64,000 nucleotides of DNA from Chloroflexota bacterium (GTDB taxonomy: Bacteria > Chloroflexota > Dehalococcoidia > Lucifugimonadales > GCA-2722455). Below the pieces are notes generated by a model, which was not told where the DNA came from, did not search any database, and saw only the letters and a list, made by a program, of their open reading frames with translations. Positions 8,280 through 17,380 of this stretch are shown here, piece after piece. Location of the stretch: assembly GCA_002722455.1 (NCBI GenBank), contig PBMB01000009.1, positions 44,765-108,764 on the forward strand, read 5' to 3'. The stretch's first letter is position 1, and every line of letters begins with the position of its first letter. The position numbers were made by a program, and so were the translations under genes.

Positions 8280-9296
8280 TTATTTCTGAACGTTTTGCTT
8301 CCACCAATTCATTTCATAAAAAATAAATACAAGCCCACCCAATAAGACTACACTTAAATATGTAATTGTCCGGTCAACTAAAGTAATAGCTACAGCAGAC
8401 TCTCTTGAAACCCCTAACATTAATACTCCTACTAACCCAGGTTCTACTACCCCTATACCCCCAGGCGTAGGAAATACTGATAAAAGTGCTCCAGCTAGTG
8501 CTACCAAAATAGCATGCTCAGGTGTAATAGTTAACCCTAATGCAAGCACTACACAATAAAGCCGTAAAATTTCTAATATCCAACCAATTAAACCTAAGAA
8601 AGAAACTAAAAAAAGATTAGATTTAATTCCTAAAAATCCTCGGTAAAATCTTAGATAAATACCAACAAAAACATTTGGTGCATACTTTCTTAATTGAGCA
8701 GGACCAATAAATTTAACAAACATCAAAAAAACTACAGCAATACAACTTAACGCTAAAGCAGATACAAGAATATAATTCGCTGTTCCTATATCATTCCCTA
8801 GAGAATATATCCCCAAACTAAAAATCAATAACAAAAGCAACATACTAATGTCAGTTATTCTCTCTGAAACTATTGTTCCTAAAGCCCAAAATGTAGACTT
8901 ATTCATTAACTTAGCTAAAGCAAGTGATCTAAAAATATCCCCCATACGTAACCAGGTAATGGTATTAACAAACCAACCTTCTAAAATTAATCGAGAAAAT
9001 ATAAAAGTTGAAGGATGTACAAAATTGGTACTATTTCCTTTTTTATTAGAATTCGAAAGAATCTTCCATCGTAAGCCTCTAAACCAAAAACTTAAATAAT
9101 ATAAAAATGTCGCCAAAAAATATAAATCTAAGGATGTACTGCGTATAATATTCCAAGTTGCTGCCCAATCAATTTGAAAAAGTTTTAATAACAAGAAAAA
9201 CAGACTAGATATAATAATCAAAAAAATGATTTTAGTTAATATCGTAGATCGCCCACTTAATTTGAGTAAATTGTTAGGAATATTATTTAATGTCAT
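8280..9296 (-). CDS. Flippase-like / LPG-synthase transmembrane domain protein
   Basis: A 338-residue polytopic membrane protein (about 8 segments) of the UPF0104/YbhN/AglD group. Typical marks are YYLSFWFRGLRWKIL near the N-terminus and PTPGGIGVVEPG with a following DRTITY near the C-terminus. These proteins are homologous to the membrane domain of lysylphosphatidylglycerol synthase and are thought to move or handle lipid-linked substrates. It begins 8 bases after the stop of rsmG and may depend on coupled translation, as no strong ribosome site is visible. Confidence 0.85.
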   Translation of the reverse strand: MTLNNIPNNLLKLSGRSTILTKIIFLIIISSLFFLLLKLFQIDWAATWNIIRSTSLDLYFLATFLYYLSFWFRGLRWKILSNSNKKGNSTNFVHPSTFIFSRLILEGWFVNTITWLRMGDIFRSLALAKLMNKSTFWALGTIVSERITDISMLLLLLIFSLGIYSLGNDIGTANYILVSALALSCIAVVFLMFVKFIGPAQLRKYAPNVFVGIYLRFYRGFLGIKSNLFLVSFLGLIGWILEILRLYCVVLALGLTITPEHAILVALAGALLSVFPTPGGIGVVEPGLVGVLMLGVSRESAVAITLVDRTITYLSVVLLGGLVFIFYEMNWWKQNVQK

Positions 9297-9304
9297 ATAA
9301 ATAC

Positions 9305-10030
9305 TTAATCTATTAATGGACGTTTTTGAGGAATTCCAGACCGTCGAGGAAATTTTTCTGGAGTTTGCTTACATTTGTCTATAATAACAAATATTCTTTG
9401 TGGCAACGATTCATTTCCTTCTAATTCAACTAATTGGTTGATACTACCTCCTAATAAATCAATTGTTTTGAATAATTTTGTAACTTCCTTAGTCACTGAT
9501 TTACCTTTATAAAAAATAGTAGTACCGCCAATACGACAAAAAGGTAGAGTTAATTCAAGAGAAATAGGTAAAGAAGCTAACGCTCTTGAAAATACTACAT
9601 CAAATTTTTCTCGAAATGTATCTGTTCTTGCTAAATCTTCAGCCCTTCCTTTAACAACCGAAACATTGGGTAACTCAAGATTCTTAAGTAACGAATTCAA
9701 AAAATCTACCTTTTTACCTCGACTTTCTAAAAGAGTAATTTTATTTTGAGGGAAAACAATACCTAATGGCAATCCTGGAAAACCTCCCCCCGTACCAACA
9801 TCCAAAAAACTTTTCTTTTTAAAAAAATCTAAAGATCTAGCTCTAAATATATTCAATGAATCCCAGAAATGTTTAAAATAAATTGCTTCTTCACCTTCAA
9901 TACTCGTTAAATTAATTTTATTATTCCAATCGGATAAAATATGATAATAAAGTTTAAATTTATCCAATTGGGCATTGTTGAGCTTTACCCCAAAATCTAA
10001 AGCAATATCATATAATTGTTTTTGAACCAA
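9305..10030 (-). CDS. rsmG: 16S rRNA (guanine-527 N7)-methyltransferase RsmG
   Basis: A 241-residue SAM-dependent methyltransferase with the RsmG/GidB motif I FLDVGTGGGFPGLPLG (about 75-90), the NLTSI stretch near residue 40 and FSRALASLP near the middle. It modifies N7 of G527 in 16S rRNA. The start appears to be TTG at 10030, with TAGG 8-10 bases upstream. The C-terminal RRSGIPQKRPL tail, basic and proline-containing, is the usual family ending. It is the first gene of a two-gene unit with the flippase-like gene. Confidence 0.95.
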   Translation of the reverse strand: MVQKQLYDIALDFGVKLNNAQLDKFKLYYHILSDWNNKINLTSIEGEEAIYFKHFWDSLNIFRARSLDFFKKKSFLDVGTGGGFPGLPLGIVFPQNKITLLESRGKKVDFLNSLLKNLELPNVSVVKGRAEDLARTDTFREKFDVVFSRALASLPISLELTLPFCRIGGTTIFYKGKSVTKEVTKLFKTIDLLGGSINQLVELEGNESLPQRIFVIIDKCKQTPEKFPRRSGIPQKRPLID

Positions 10031-10145
10031 AATAGTAACCTATCAGATAATCATGAACATCATAACTTATATTTACATATTAGTTGAAGCTAATATACAA
10101 TACTTTTATAACATTTCGTAATAACAAAAAAGGAAGTCTTACCTA

Positions 10146-10952
10146 GTGCAAAACCCTAAAGCTCTCACTCCTGAACAAGTAAAACGTTATAGTCGACACA
10201 TAATCATGCCTCAGGTGGGAAGTGTTGGACAAAGAAAACTCCTCGAATCAAAAGTACTTATTATTGGTGCTGGTGGGCTTGGATCACCAGTAGCTCTCTA
10301 CTTAACCCTAGCAGGTATAGGTACTATTGGAATTGTTGATTTTGATACAGTTGATATTAGCAATCTTCAAAGACAAATATTGCATTACGACACTGATATA
10401 GGGCGTCCAAAAGTTATTTCTGCAAAGGAAACCCTAAAATCTTACAATAAAGAAGTTCAAATAAACTTACATGAAGAGCCCCTAACATCTGAAAACGCTC
10501 TAGAGATAATAAATAATTATGATGTAGTTATTAATGGTGCAGATAACTTTCCAGCGCGATATTTAACTAATGATGCCTGTCAAATGTTAGGTAAGCCTCT
10601 TGTAGATGGTAGTATTCTTCTTTTTGATGGACAGGCAACAGTATATGAACCAGAAGGGCCATGTTACCGTTGTCTTTTTCCAACACCACCTCCACCAGGA
10701 GAAGTACCTAGTTGTTCTGAAGCTGGTGTCTTAGGAGTTTTACCAGGCATGGTAGGTACTATTCAAGCAACTGAAGCAATTAAATTAATTACCGGCATTG
10801 GAAATACTTTATCTGGTCGATTATTATTAATTGATGCATTAACTATGGAATTTCGAACAGTAAAAATACGTCGGGACCCTAATCACCATCCAATAAACGA
10901 ACTGGTCGATTATTTTGAATTCTGTGGAATGCCACAACAAACTAATCCATAA
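10146..10952 (+). CDS. MoeB/ThiF-like adenylyltransferase
   Basis: A 268-residue E1-like enzyme that adenylates the C-terminal Gly of a small sulfur-carrier protein (MoaD or ThiS type). It has RYSRHIIMP (14-22), the ATP loop GAGGLGSP (41-48), the acidic DFD (65-67), DNFPARY (133-139), the first zinc pair in CYRC (173-176) and a Cys190 before SEAGVLGVLPG. The second CxxC pair, normally just after the RDPN element, is missing: RDPN (243-246) runs straight into HHPINELVDY. Start is GTG with AGGAAG upstream. The gene abuts the convergent PH-domain gene. Which carrier it serves cannot be told. Confidence 0.85.
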   Translation: MQNPKALTPEQVKRYSRHIIMPQVGSVGQRKLLESKVLIIGAGGLGSPVALYLTLAGIGTIGIVDFDTVDISNLQRQILHYDTDIGRPKVISAKETLKSYNKEVQINLHEEPLTSENALEIINNYDVVINGADNFPARYLTNDACQMLGKPLVDGSILLFDGQATVYEPEGPCYRCLFPTPPPPGEVPSCSEAGVLGVLPGMVGTIQATEAIKLITGIGNTLSGRLLLIDALTMEFRTVKIRRDPNHHPINELVDYFEFCGMPQQTNP

Positions 10953-11510
10953 TTAATTTTCAGAATCATTGTCATCATCTTCCAACTCATTATCTTCAAT
11001 AATTAAATCTCTTGCATTTTGAATAAGAGGTTTAATTTTACCCACTACATCTAAGTGTGCCGAAATATACTTTAATCCAACAGGTCGTTGAGTTGTTTCA
11101 TTATCCAAAATTAAATTAACCGTCTTAAAACCAAGCGCTCGACCTAAAAATCCATGATTATCTTGTATGTCAGTTAACTTATCTAAAGGAATAGTATATT
11201 GCTGACTACCAAAAAGACCACCTCGATTATAAATAAATTTGTCAGAATAGAATATATATCTAGTCTTCTTCCAGGAAGCAAATCTTGGGATTAAAATTAC
11301 AATTGAAACTACGGCTCCTAATATTGGCATTCCTTCAATAAGTATATCTGTATAATAAATAAATGCTATGATTAATAACCATGGTATTGATGACCATACC
11401 CATGCATACTGAACCTGTTGTATACTCATAACTGGCTCTGTAACTTCATCCACATCTTTTCCATCCACATCTTTATTGGAATCTGGAGTAAATTTACTAT
11501 ACTTAACCAT
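10953..11510 (-). CDS. Membrane-anchored bacterial PH-domain protein
   Basis: About 185 residues. An acidic N-terminal stretch is followed by two hydrophobic segments (about 35-75), then a bPH_2 (YdbS/YdbT-like) domain with the family pattern YIFYSDKFIYNRGGLFGSQ and IPLDKLTDIQ, and a very acidic tail (EDNELEDDDNDSEN). Such proteins are membrane-bound with a cytosolic PH-like fold; function is unknown. I take the ATG at 11510 rather than the TTG one codon earlier because GAGG is well spaced to it. Its stop abuts the convergent MoeB-like stop. Confidence 0.8.
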   Translation of the reverse strand: MVKYSKFTPDSNKDVDGKDVDEVTEPVMSIQQVQYAWVWSSIPWLLIIAFIYYTDILIEGMPILGAVVSIVILIPRFASWKKTRYIFYSDKFIYNRGGLFGSQQYTIPLDKLTDIQDNHGFLGRALGFKTVNLILDNETTQRPVGLKYISAHLDVVGKIKPLIQNARDLIIEDNELEDDDNDSEN

Positions 11511-11718
11511 CAAATACCTCTGTACGTTTCATAATGACATTATGCGAATTTATTCAAAATTTATAAACTCTACTATATCACGTTAAATCATTAAATTTAA
11601 ACAAATTATGGAAATACATTAATGTACTATATATATTCCATATTTTTACTGTATCATTTGAGTATGAATAGATACAAACTTGAGATTATAAAATAATACA
11701 AATACGAGGAGAGTTTCT

Positions 11719-12276
11719 ATGAAAATCTACACTAAAAAAGGTGATACAGGTAAAACGTCTTTACTTTATGGTAAAGAAGTAGAAAAATTCGATCCTAGGT
11801 GTGAAGCATATGGAACTATAGATGAAGCTGTTGCATCTTTAGGTTTGGTAAAATCTCTCTCCAATAATAATGAATTGATAAATTACCTTACAACTATTCA
11901 AAAAGAACTATTTATAATAGGATCTGAATTAGCAACACCAGTAGATACCAAAGTAAATCCTAACAAAAATCTTCCTAAAATTTCGAAGGTAAATGTCACC
12001 AACATTGAAAAAAAAATTGACCGCCTTACATCTGATATTGAAATAGAAAACGAATTCATTTTACCAGGTACTTCTACTATCTCAAGTTGTCTTCATTTAG
12101 CAAGAGCTATCATCCGTCGATGTGAAAGGCAAATAGTAAAACTATATCAAGACGACCAATTATCAAACATCGTTATCCTTCACTATATTAATAGATTATC
12201 TGATTTCATTTTTGTTCTGTCTAAATACGAAGATCGCAATGAAAATGAAGAACACGTTAAGGTTAGCAAATTATAA
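11719..12276 (+). CDS. PduO-type ATP:cob(I)alamin adenosyltransferase
   Basis: A 185-residue protein with the PduO ATP-binding N-terminus TKKGDTGKTSLLYG (5-18) and YGTIDEAVASLG. The helix LARAIIRRCERQIV (about 127-140) carries the conserved Arg pair, and YINRLSDFIFVLSKY closes the domain. It transfers the adenosyl group of ATP to cob(I)alamin, making adenosylcobalamin for mutases or other B12 enzymes, none of which is in the window. A GAGGAGAG ribosome site lies upstream. Flanking gaps (about 205 and 145 bases) suggest it is monocistronic. Confidence 0.93.
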   Translation: MKIYTKKGDTGKTSLLYGKEVEKFDPRCEAYGTIDEAVASLGLVKSLSNNNELINYLTTIQKELFIIGSELATPVDTKVNPNKNLPKISKVNVTNIEKKIDRLTSDIEIENEFILPGTSTISSCLHLARAIIRRCERQIVKLYQDDQLSNIVILHYINRLSDFIFVLSKYEDRNENEEHVKVSKL

Positions 12277-12421
12277 AATTAGTAAATATACAATATTTCT
12301 AAACTTACTTTCGTAACTTTAATACTGTTATACTATAAATTTACAATATTTATAGCTACTTTATTTAAAACATAGTAAAAATCCCCCAGAATAAACCCTT
12401 AAATATCACCTAATAAGATTT

Positions 12422-13060
12422 ATGAGCCAAATTAAAATATCAATAATTAAATACGGTTCTGGGAATCTACATAGTGTCAAAAAAATCCTAGAAAAATTTG
12501 GATCTTCAACTACTATTACTGACAATCCAAATGAAATAGTAAATAGTGACGTGATAGTATTCCCCGGACAAGGATCCAATGATACAGCAATGCGTCAATT
12601 GCGTGAAAAAAATTTAGTTGACCTAATTCGTAATCATGTTATATCTGGAAAATATTTTCTAGGAATCTGTTTAGGATTACAATTACTTTTTGAAACTTCT
12701 GAAGAAGGTATTGAACCATGTTTGAACTTAATCCCAGGAAATGTAAAACAATTTCCTAGAGACCAAAAAAGACCTCATATGGGATGGAATCAAGTCACTT
12801 TAACAGACAATCATCCTCTATTCAATGGAATCAATTCTGATGAATTTTTTTATTTTGTACATAGTTATTACGTAGAACCTTCTGCATCAAAAATCATTAA
12901 AGGAACCACTAGATACGGGTTAAACTTCTCTAGTGTTATTTCTATAGGAAATATGATTGGAGTACAATTCCATCCAGAAAAAAGTGGATTTGTAGGTTTA
13001 AAGTTTTACGAAAATTTCATCGAATTAGTTAAATCAAAAAAGAATCTATCATGTTACTAA
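12422..13060 (+). CDS. hisH: Imidazole glycerol phosphate synthase glutaminase subunit
   Basis: A 212-residue class I glutamine amidotransferase that delivers ammonia to HisF. The nucleophile is Cys83 in GICLGLQLLF, and the His184/Glu186 pair lies in VQFHPEKSG. The family oxyanion segment VFPGQGS (46-52) and RPHMGWNQV are present. It opens a histidine cluster, and its stop overlaps the start of hisA by 10 bases, which indicates coupled translation. The ribosome site is weak. Confidence 0.97.
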   Translation: MSQIKISIIKYGSGNLHSVKKILEKFGSSTTITDNPNEIVNSDVIVFPGQGSNDTAMRQLREKNLVDLIRNHVISGKYFLGICLGLQLLFETSEEGIEPCLNLIPGNVKQFPRDQKRPHMGWNQVTLTDNHPLFNGINSDEFFYFVHSYYVEPSASKIIKGTTRYGLNFSSVISIGNMIGVQFHPEKSGFVGLKFYENFIELVKSKKNLSCY

Positions 13061-13776
13061 TTCCAGCAATAGATATATACCAAGGTAAATGCGTACGACT
13101 TTTTCAAGGAGATTTTGAAAAAGAAACAGTTTTCTCAACTGAACCTGAAATAATTGCAAAACAGTGGATGGAAGCAAAAGTTAAAAGGATACATATTGTT
13201 GATTTAGATGGGGCTAAACAAGGTAGTTTAATCAATTCAAAAACCATTCAAAAAATAATTTCATCAGTTAATTGTACTGTTCAACTTGGTGGAGGAATTA
13301 GAACTATTTCTCTTGCTCAACAAGCATTAGACTTGGGAGCAACAAAAATCATAGTAGGTTCTGCTATTATTGAAAACATAAATTTCTTAAAACAACTCAC
13401 TAAACATTTTAATCCAAACAACATCATTATAAGTCTAGATACTATAGGAGATAACATTGCAATTCATGGATGGACTACTAAACTTCCAATAAAAATAAAT
13501 ACTATATTAAAAAAAATAGAAGCATTCGGCATTTCTGAATTTGTTTATACAGATGTCCTAAAAGATGGAACTTTATCCTCTCCTAATTTCAATCAAATTG
13601 AGATCATTAACAAAAATACTAATATGAATATGATCGTCGCTGGTGGTATTTCAGATATCACTCATTTGGAGCATTTAAAAAATATTGGAATACATGGCTG
13701 TATTATTGGTAAAGCACTCTATACTGGTGATATTATTCTTACAGAAGCAATGTCAACTATCAATAATAAAACCTAA
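13051..13776 (+). CDS. hisA: ProFAR isomerase HisA
   Basis: A 241-residue (beta/alpha)8 barrel, the isomerase that turns ProFAR into PRFAR. Asp8 in IPAIDIYQGKCVRLFQG and Asp in SLDTIGD fit the two catalytic acids. LGGGIR and VAGGIS are the two phosphate-binding loops. Its start lies inside the end of hisH. Length is standard. Confidence 0.96.
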   Translation: MLLIPAIDIYQGKCVRLFQGDFEKETVFSTEPEIIAKQWMEAKVKRIHIVDLDGAKQGSLINSKTIQKIISSVNCTVQLGGGIRTISLAQQALDLGATKIIVGSAIIENINFLKQLTKHFNPNNIIISLDTIGDNIAIHGWTTKLPIKINTILKKIEAFGISEFVYTDVLKDGTLSSPNFNQIEIINKNTNMNMIVAGGISDITHLEHLKNIGIHGCIIGKALYTGDIILTEAMSTINNKT

Positions 13777-13800
13777 TATATGAAGGAGTCCTATCAATAA

Positions 13801-14376
13801 ATGACAACTAAAAAAACAGCTCGTAGCAAACAACAAAAATCATCTCCCAAAAAAGATTTACCTATAATAGATATTCATAGATTGCTTTCACTTATACCAA
13901 TGTTTCCACATCATAACATTGGCATTTTCCCTACTGGAGACGGTACATCTCTTACTATCCCTCTTGCCAAAAATGTTTATTATGGATCAGTCGATGCAAT
14001 TGATTACCACCAAAAAATGTTAGATCAAACAAAAAAAACTCTCATGAAAAATAAATTGACTAATGTAGAGCTTCATATAACAAAAGATGATAAATTACCA
14101 CTAAAAAATAGTTCACTAGATGGAATGATCCTTCCATTTCCAAAACAAGAAATAGCAAATATACAAACAACATTAAAAGAAGTATCTAAATGTTTAAAAA
14201 ATTTAGGCTGGGTTGTGGCAATTGAATGGCACAAAACCCAAACTCCAATTGGCCCTCCACAAACGAAAAGAATTGCAGGATCTACTTTAAGAACCTATTT
14301 TGAAAAAATAGGTTTTAGATTTATTTCTTATCGTAGTTTTGATGAAAATTATTACATACTTCTTATGAGGAAATAA
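13801..14376 (+). CDS. Methyltransferase-like protein inside the histidine cluster
   Basis: A 191-residue protein with a basic N-terminus ([15 protein letters not shown]) followed by a class I SAM-methyltransferase-like pattern: an [10 protein letters not shown] loop at the place of motif [13 protein letters not shown] as motif [20 protein letters not shown] as motif IV, and a C-terminal [21 protein letters not shown] like Methyltransf_11 proteins. The motif I loop lacks the usual GxGxG, so activity is uncertain. It has a GAAGGAG ribosome site and ends 2 bases before hisF, so it is translated with the histidine genes. No known histidine enzyme matches it. Confidence 0.65.
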   Translation: MTTKKTARSKQQKSSPKKDLPIIDIHRLLSLIPMFPHHNIGIFPTGDGTSLTIPLAKNVYYGSVDAIDYHQKMLDQTKKTLMKNKLTNVELHITKDDKLPLKNSSLDGMILPFPKQEIANIQTTLKEVSKCLKNLGWVVAIEWHKTQTPIGPPQTKRIAGSTLRTYFEKIGFRFISYRSFDENYYILLMRK

Positions 14377-14378
14377 AA

Positions 14379-15200
14379 ATGTTAACAAAGCGCCTCATCC
14401 CTTGTCTAGATATTGATAAAGGAAGAGTAGTCAAAGGTGTTAGTTTTGAAAATATTCGTGATGCTGGTGACCCAGTAGAACTCGCAGTTTTTTACGATAA
14501 ATCTGGTGCTGATGAATTAATTTTCCTTGATATCACTGCCAGCTCTGAAGAACGTAATACAATGATTGATGTTGTAAAAAACATATCTGAAAAGATATTT
14601 ATCCCTTTTACAGTTGGTGGAGGCATTCGGTCTATCACTGATATACAAAATATGTTAGAAGCAGGAGCAGATAAAGTTTCAATTAATACCGCCGCAATTA
14701 AAAATGAAAAACTCATTAATCAATCTTCTAAATTCTTTGGTAACCAATGTATCGTAGTAGCCATTGATTTTAAAAAAATCCCACCCAATAACCCATTACA
14801 TAAAAATGATTCTATAGACCCTGAACTTGCCATTACAACAAACTCAAAATGGGAAATTTATACTCACGGCGGACGTAATTCTACTGGAATAGATGCAATT
14901 AAATGGGCTCACTACGCTGCTTCTATGGGGGCAGGTGAATTACTAGTAACAAGTATGGATTATGATGGTCAAAAAAGTGGTTACGACATTGAATTTCTCA
15001 ATGTCCTTTCAAAAACTATCCAAGTCCCAATCATTGCAAGTGGTGGAGCTGGAACTTTAGAACATTTAGTTGAGGCAATTACTTTAGGGCATGCAGATGC
15101 TGTACTAGCGGCAAGTATTTTTCATTTTGGAATATATTCTATTGAATCAGCAAAAATACATATGAGTAATAAAGGAATCCCTGTTCGACCAATCCAATAG
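14379..15200 (+). CDS. hisF: Imidazole glycerol phosphate synthase cyclase subunit
   Basis: A 273-residue barrel that takes PRFAR and ammonia to IGP and AICAR. The catalytic acids Asp11 (IPCLDI) and Asp130 (VVAIDF) are present, with VGGGIRS and [10 protein letters not shown] as phosphate loops. It is longer than the usual 250-255 because the loop between Asp130 and THGGR (about residues 131-166) carries extra residues ([20 protein letters not shown]). GAGG from the end of the preceding gene acts as its ribosome site. Confidence 0.96.
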   Translation: MLTKRLIPCLDIDKGRVVKGVSFENIRDAGDPVELAVFYDKSGADELIFLDITASSEERNTMIDVVKNISEKIFIPFTVGGGIRSITDIQNMLEAGADKVSINTAAIKNEKLINQSSKFFGNQCIVVAIDFKKIPPNNPLHKNDSIDPELAITTNSKWEIYTHGGRNSTGIDAIKWAHYAASMGAGELLVTSMDYDGQKSGYDIEFLNVLSKTIQVPIIASGGAGTLEHLVEAITLGHADAVLAASIFHFGIYSIESAKIHMSNKGIPVRPIQ

Positions 15201-15240
15201 TAAACAAAATAAAAGTAATTTCTAATTAGGAGGAATGTTT

Positions 15241-15855
15241 ATGGTTAAACTAGATAACAACCAACTGGTTCCTACAATAATACAAAATGCCACAACAAAT
15301 GATGTGATCACATTAGCATATATGTCCCCGGAATCATTTGAACTTACATTGAATAATAAACAGGTATGGTTCTTCAGTAGAAGTCGCTCTGAATTATGGC
15401 ATAAAGGTGAAACATCCGGGAATTTTTTTAATGTAGAATCAATACATCAAGATTGTGATTCCGACACAATTTTAATTAAAGTTCATCCTACTGGCCCTGG
15501 TTGCCATACAGGTAACGAAACCTGTTTTACTAAAGAACTAACAGATCTACCTGAATTTACATCCACAACACAACATGGAACCATTTTAGAACAAATTTTT
15601 ACAACTATAGAAGACCGAAAATTAAACCCAAAAAAAGATAGTTACACATCTCATCTATTTACTTCTGGTATCGAACAAATCAGTAAAAAAGTTATAGAAG
15701 AAGCCGGTGAATCTGCAATCGCAGCTACAAAAAAAGACAAGGATTCTCTTATTTATGAAGTAGCAGATCTATTTTTTCACACCTTAGTTCTAATCGCTGC
15801 TTTAAATCTTAACCCAACAAATATTTGGGAAGAATTGGAAAAACGAAAAAATTAA
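15241..15855 (+). CDS. hisI: Bifunctional PR-AMP cyclohydrolase / PR-ATP pyrophosphatase
   Basis: About 204 residues joining HisI (PR-AMP cyclohydrolase; FSRSRSELWHKGETSGN, then QDCDSDTILIKV and GPGCHTGNETCF with metal-binding Asp and Cys) to a HisE domain (VIEEAGESAIAA and YEVADLFFHTLVL). It catalyses the second and third steps of histidine synthesis. The AGGAGG sequence ends at 15233, only 1 base from the first ATG but 7 from the ATG at 15241, so I use the latter. It closes the cluster; hisG, hisD, hisB and hisC are elsewhere. Confidence 0.95.
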   Translation: MVKLDNNQLVPTIIQNATTNDVITLAYMSPESFELTLNNKQVWFFSRSRSELWHKGETSGNFFNVESIHQDCDSDTILIKVHPTGPGCHTGNETCFTKELTDLPEFTSTTQHGTILEQIFTTIEDRKLNPKKDSYTSHLFTSGIEQISKKVIEEAGESAIAATKKDKDSLIYEVADLFFHTLVLIAALNLNPTNIWEELEKRKN

Positions 15856-15864
15856 AAAAGATAC

Positions 15865-16902
15865 TTATCTAATCGACTGATCCCACATTTTAATTCGAGG
15901 ATCGACAATAACAAGCATTATATCAGAAATAAGTACACCAATAATTGTAAGTATTCCTAACATCAAAATAACAAATCCAGCAGTATATACATCTTCCATC
16001 ATAATTGATTCGAGTAATAAGGGGCCTAATGTAGGTAAACTTAAAACAATTGCAATTATAGTACTACCACTAATTAAACCAGGTAACATTCCTCCAACAC
16101 CACTTATCATAGGATTCATTGCTATTCGTAAAGGATATTTAATTATCACTTTCCAAGTAGGAAGACCTTTTGCTCGAGCAGTTACAACATATGGCCTAGA
16201 TAGTTCATCTAACATATTATTCCGCAAAATACGAATGCCCCCTGCTGTACCAGAAGTTCCAATAACCACTACAGGAGCAATTAAATGAACAAACAAATCC
16301 CATACTTTAGCTAATGACCATGGTGCATATTCATATTCACCTGAAAAAAGCCCTCCAACAGCAACATCAAAATATGCAAAAAAGAAATACATCAATACAA
16401 GACCAAACAAGAAATCAGGAATAGACATACCAATGAATCCAACTAATGTTACAGAATAATCAGCTACAGTATTCTTTCGTAATGCAGCATATATACCAAT
16501 GGGGAAAGCAACAAAAAAACTAAAAACTGACGTAACGGCTGATAAAATAATAGTATACAAAAGTCTATCCTGAATTAATTCAGTAACCTTTATCATTTGC
16601 GCTGAAGAAGTACCACGCCTCAAGAAAGAATATCCAAAATCTAATTTCCGCATATTCCAAACCCAAATAGCATATCGTTGCCACATAGGTTTATCGAGAC
16701 CAAAATATGATCTCAAATTCTTTAATCTTTCCAAAGCAAGTTCTTCACTCATAGCAGAAGCCCCTTGCTTGTCCATCATATCCTCCATGTAATTATCTAT
16801 TGCATCACCAGGAGGTAATTGAATAACAGCAAAACACAATATGGACATAACCCATATTGAAAACAAAGCTAAAACCATTCTTCGAGCTATAAATGCAAGC
16901 AT
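15865..16902 (-). CDS. DppB/OppB-type ABC transporter permease (orphan)
   Basis: A 345-residue inner-membrane permease of the dipeptide/oligopeptide/nickel class. It has the N-terminal LARRMVLALFSIWVMS-like helix (here FIARRMVLALFSIW), a periplasmic loop with LRSYFGLDKPMWQRYAIWV, and the cytosolic EAA loop NNMLDELSRPYVVTARAKG that docks on the ATPase. No OppC, ATPase or binding protein adjoins it. The opp-type cluster at 38-46 kb has OppC, OppD, OppF and binding proteins but no OppB, so this is its plausible partner. The stop lies 9 bases from convergent hisIE. Confidence 0.9.
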   Translation of the reverse strand: MLAFIARRMVLALFSIWVMSILCFAVIQLPPGDAIDNYMEDMMDKQGASAMSEELALERLKNLRSYFGLDKPMWQRYAIWVWNMRKLDFGYSFLRRGTSSAQMIKVTELIQDRLLYTIILSAVTSVFSFFVAFPIGIYAALRKNTVADYSVTLVGFIGMSIPDFLFGLVLMYFFFAYFDVAVGGLFSGEYEYAPWSLAKVWDLFVHLIAPVVVIGTSGTAGGIRILRNNMLDELSRPYVVTARAKGLPTWKVIIKYPLRIAMNPMISGVGGMLPGLISGSTIIAIVLSLPTLGPLLLESIMMEDVYTAGFVILMLGILTIIGVLISDIMLVIVDPRIKMWDQSIR

Positions 16903-16944
16903 AATCTTATTCTACCATTTCTAGAAAAATCAAACTACATAATT

Positions 16945-17292
16945 TTATTGAATTCGTAATACTTCAATGGATTCTTTCCAAAAACCTTCCAAATTATAAT
17001 ATTTCCTTTGTGATTCACCAAAAATATGAATCATAATAAAACTATAATCAAGAACTACCCATCCACCATTAAAATTACCTTGTTTACTATATAATTTTAC
17101 ATCTTTTTGTTTTAATTTACTTTTAATATCATCTGCAATCGCATTTGCCTGTCTTGTTGTTTCAGCAGTCATTATTACAAAATAATCAGTAAAACTAACT
17201 ACAGGCCGCATATCAAATACAACAATGTCATCTGCATCTTTTAAAAGAGCTAAGTTAGCTATATATCTAGATATTTCAATTCCTGTCAACAT
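16945..17292 (-). CDS. rsfS: Ribosomal silencing factor RsfS
   Basis: A 115-residue Iojap-family protein that binds ribosomal protein uL14 and blocks 30S-50S joining during starvation. The pattern DIVVFDMRP, FTDYFVIMTAET, RQANAIADDI and GGWVVLDYSFIMIHIF is diagnostic. It lies 42 bases upstream of the orphan permease on the same strand. The start used is ATG with only a weak GAGAT ahead. Confidence 0.95.
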   Translation of the reverse strand: MLTGIEISRYIANLALLKDADDIVVFDMRPVVSFTDYFVIMTAETTRQANAIADDIKSKLKQKDVKLYSKQGNFNGGWVVLDYSFIMIHIFGESQRKYYNLEGFWKESIEVLRIQ

Positions 17293-17380
17293 ATCTCACA
17301 CACAAAACTACACAAAAGTAGAGTATAATATTAAATTCTACTATTGTTAAATAATTTTCATTTATTTTGAGTATTATACT

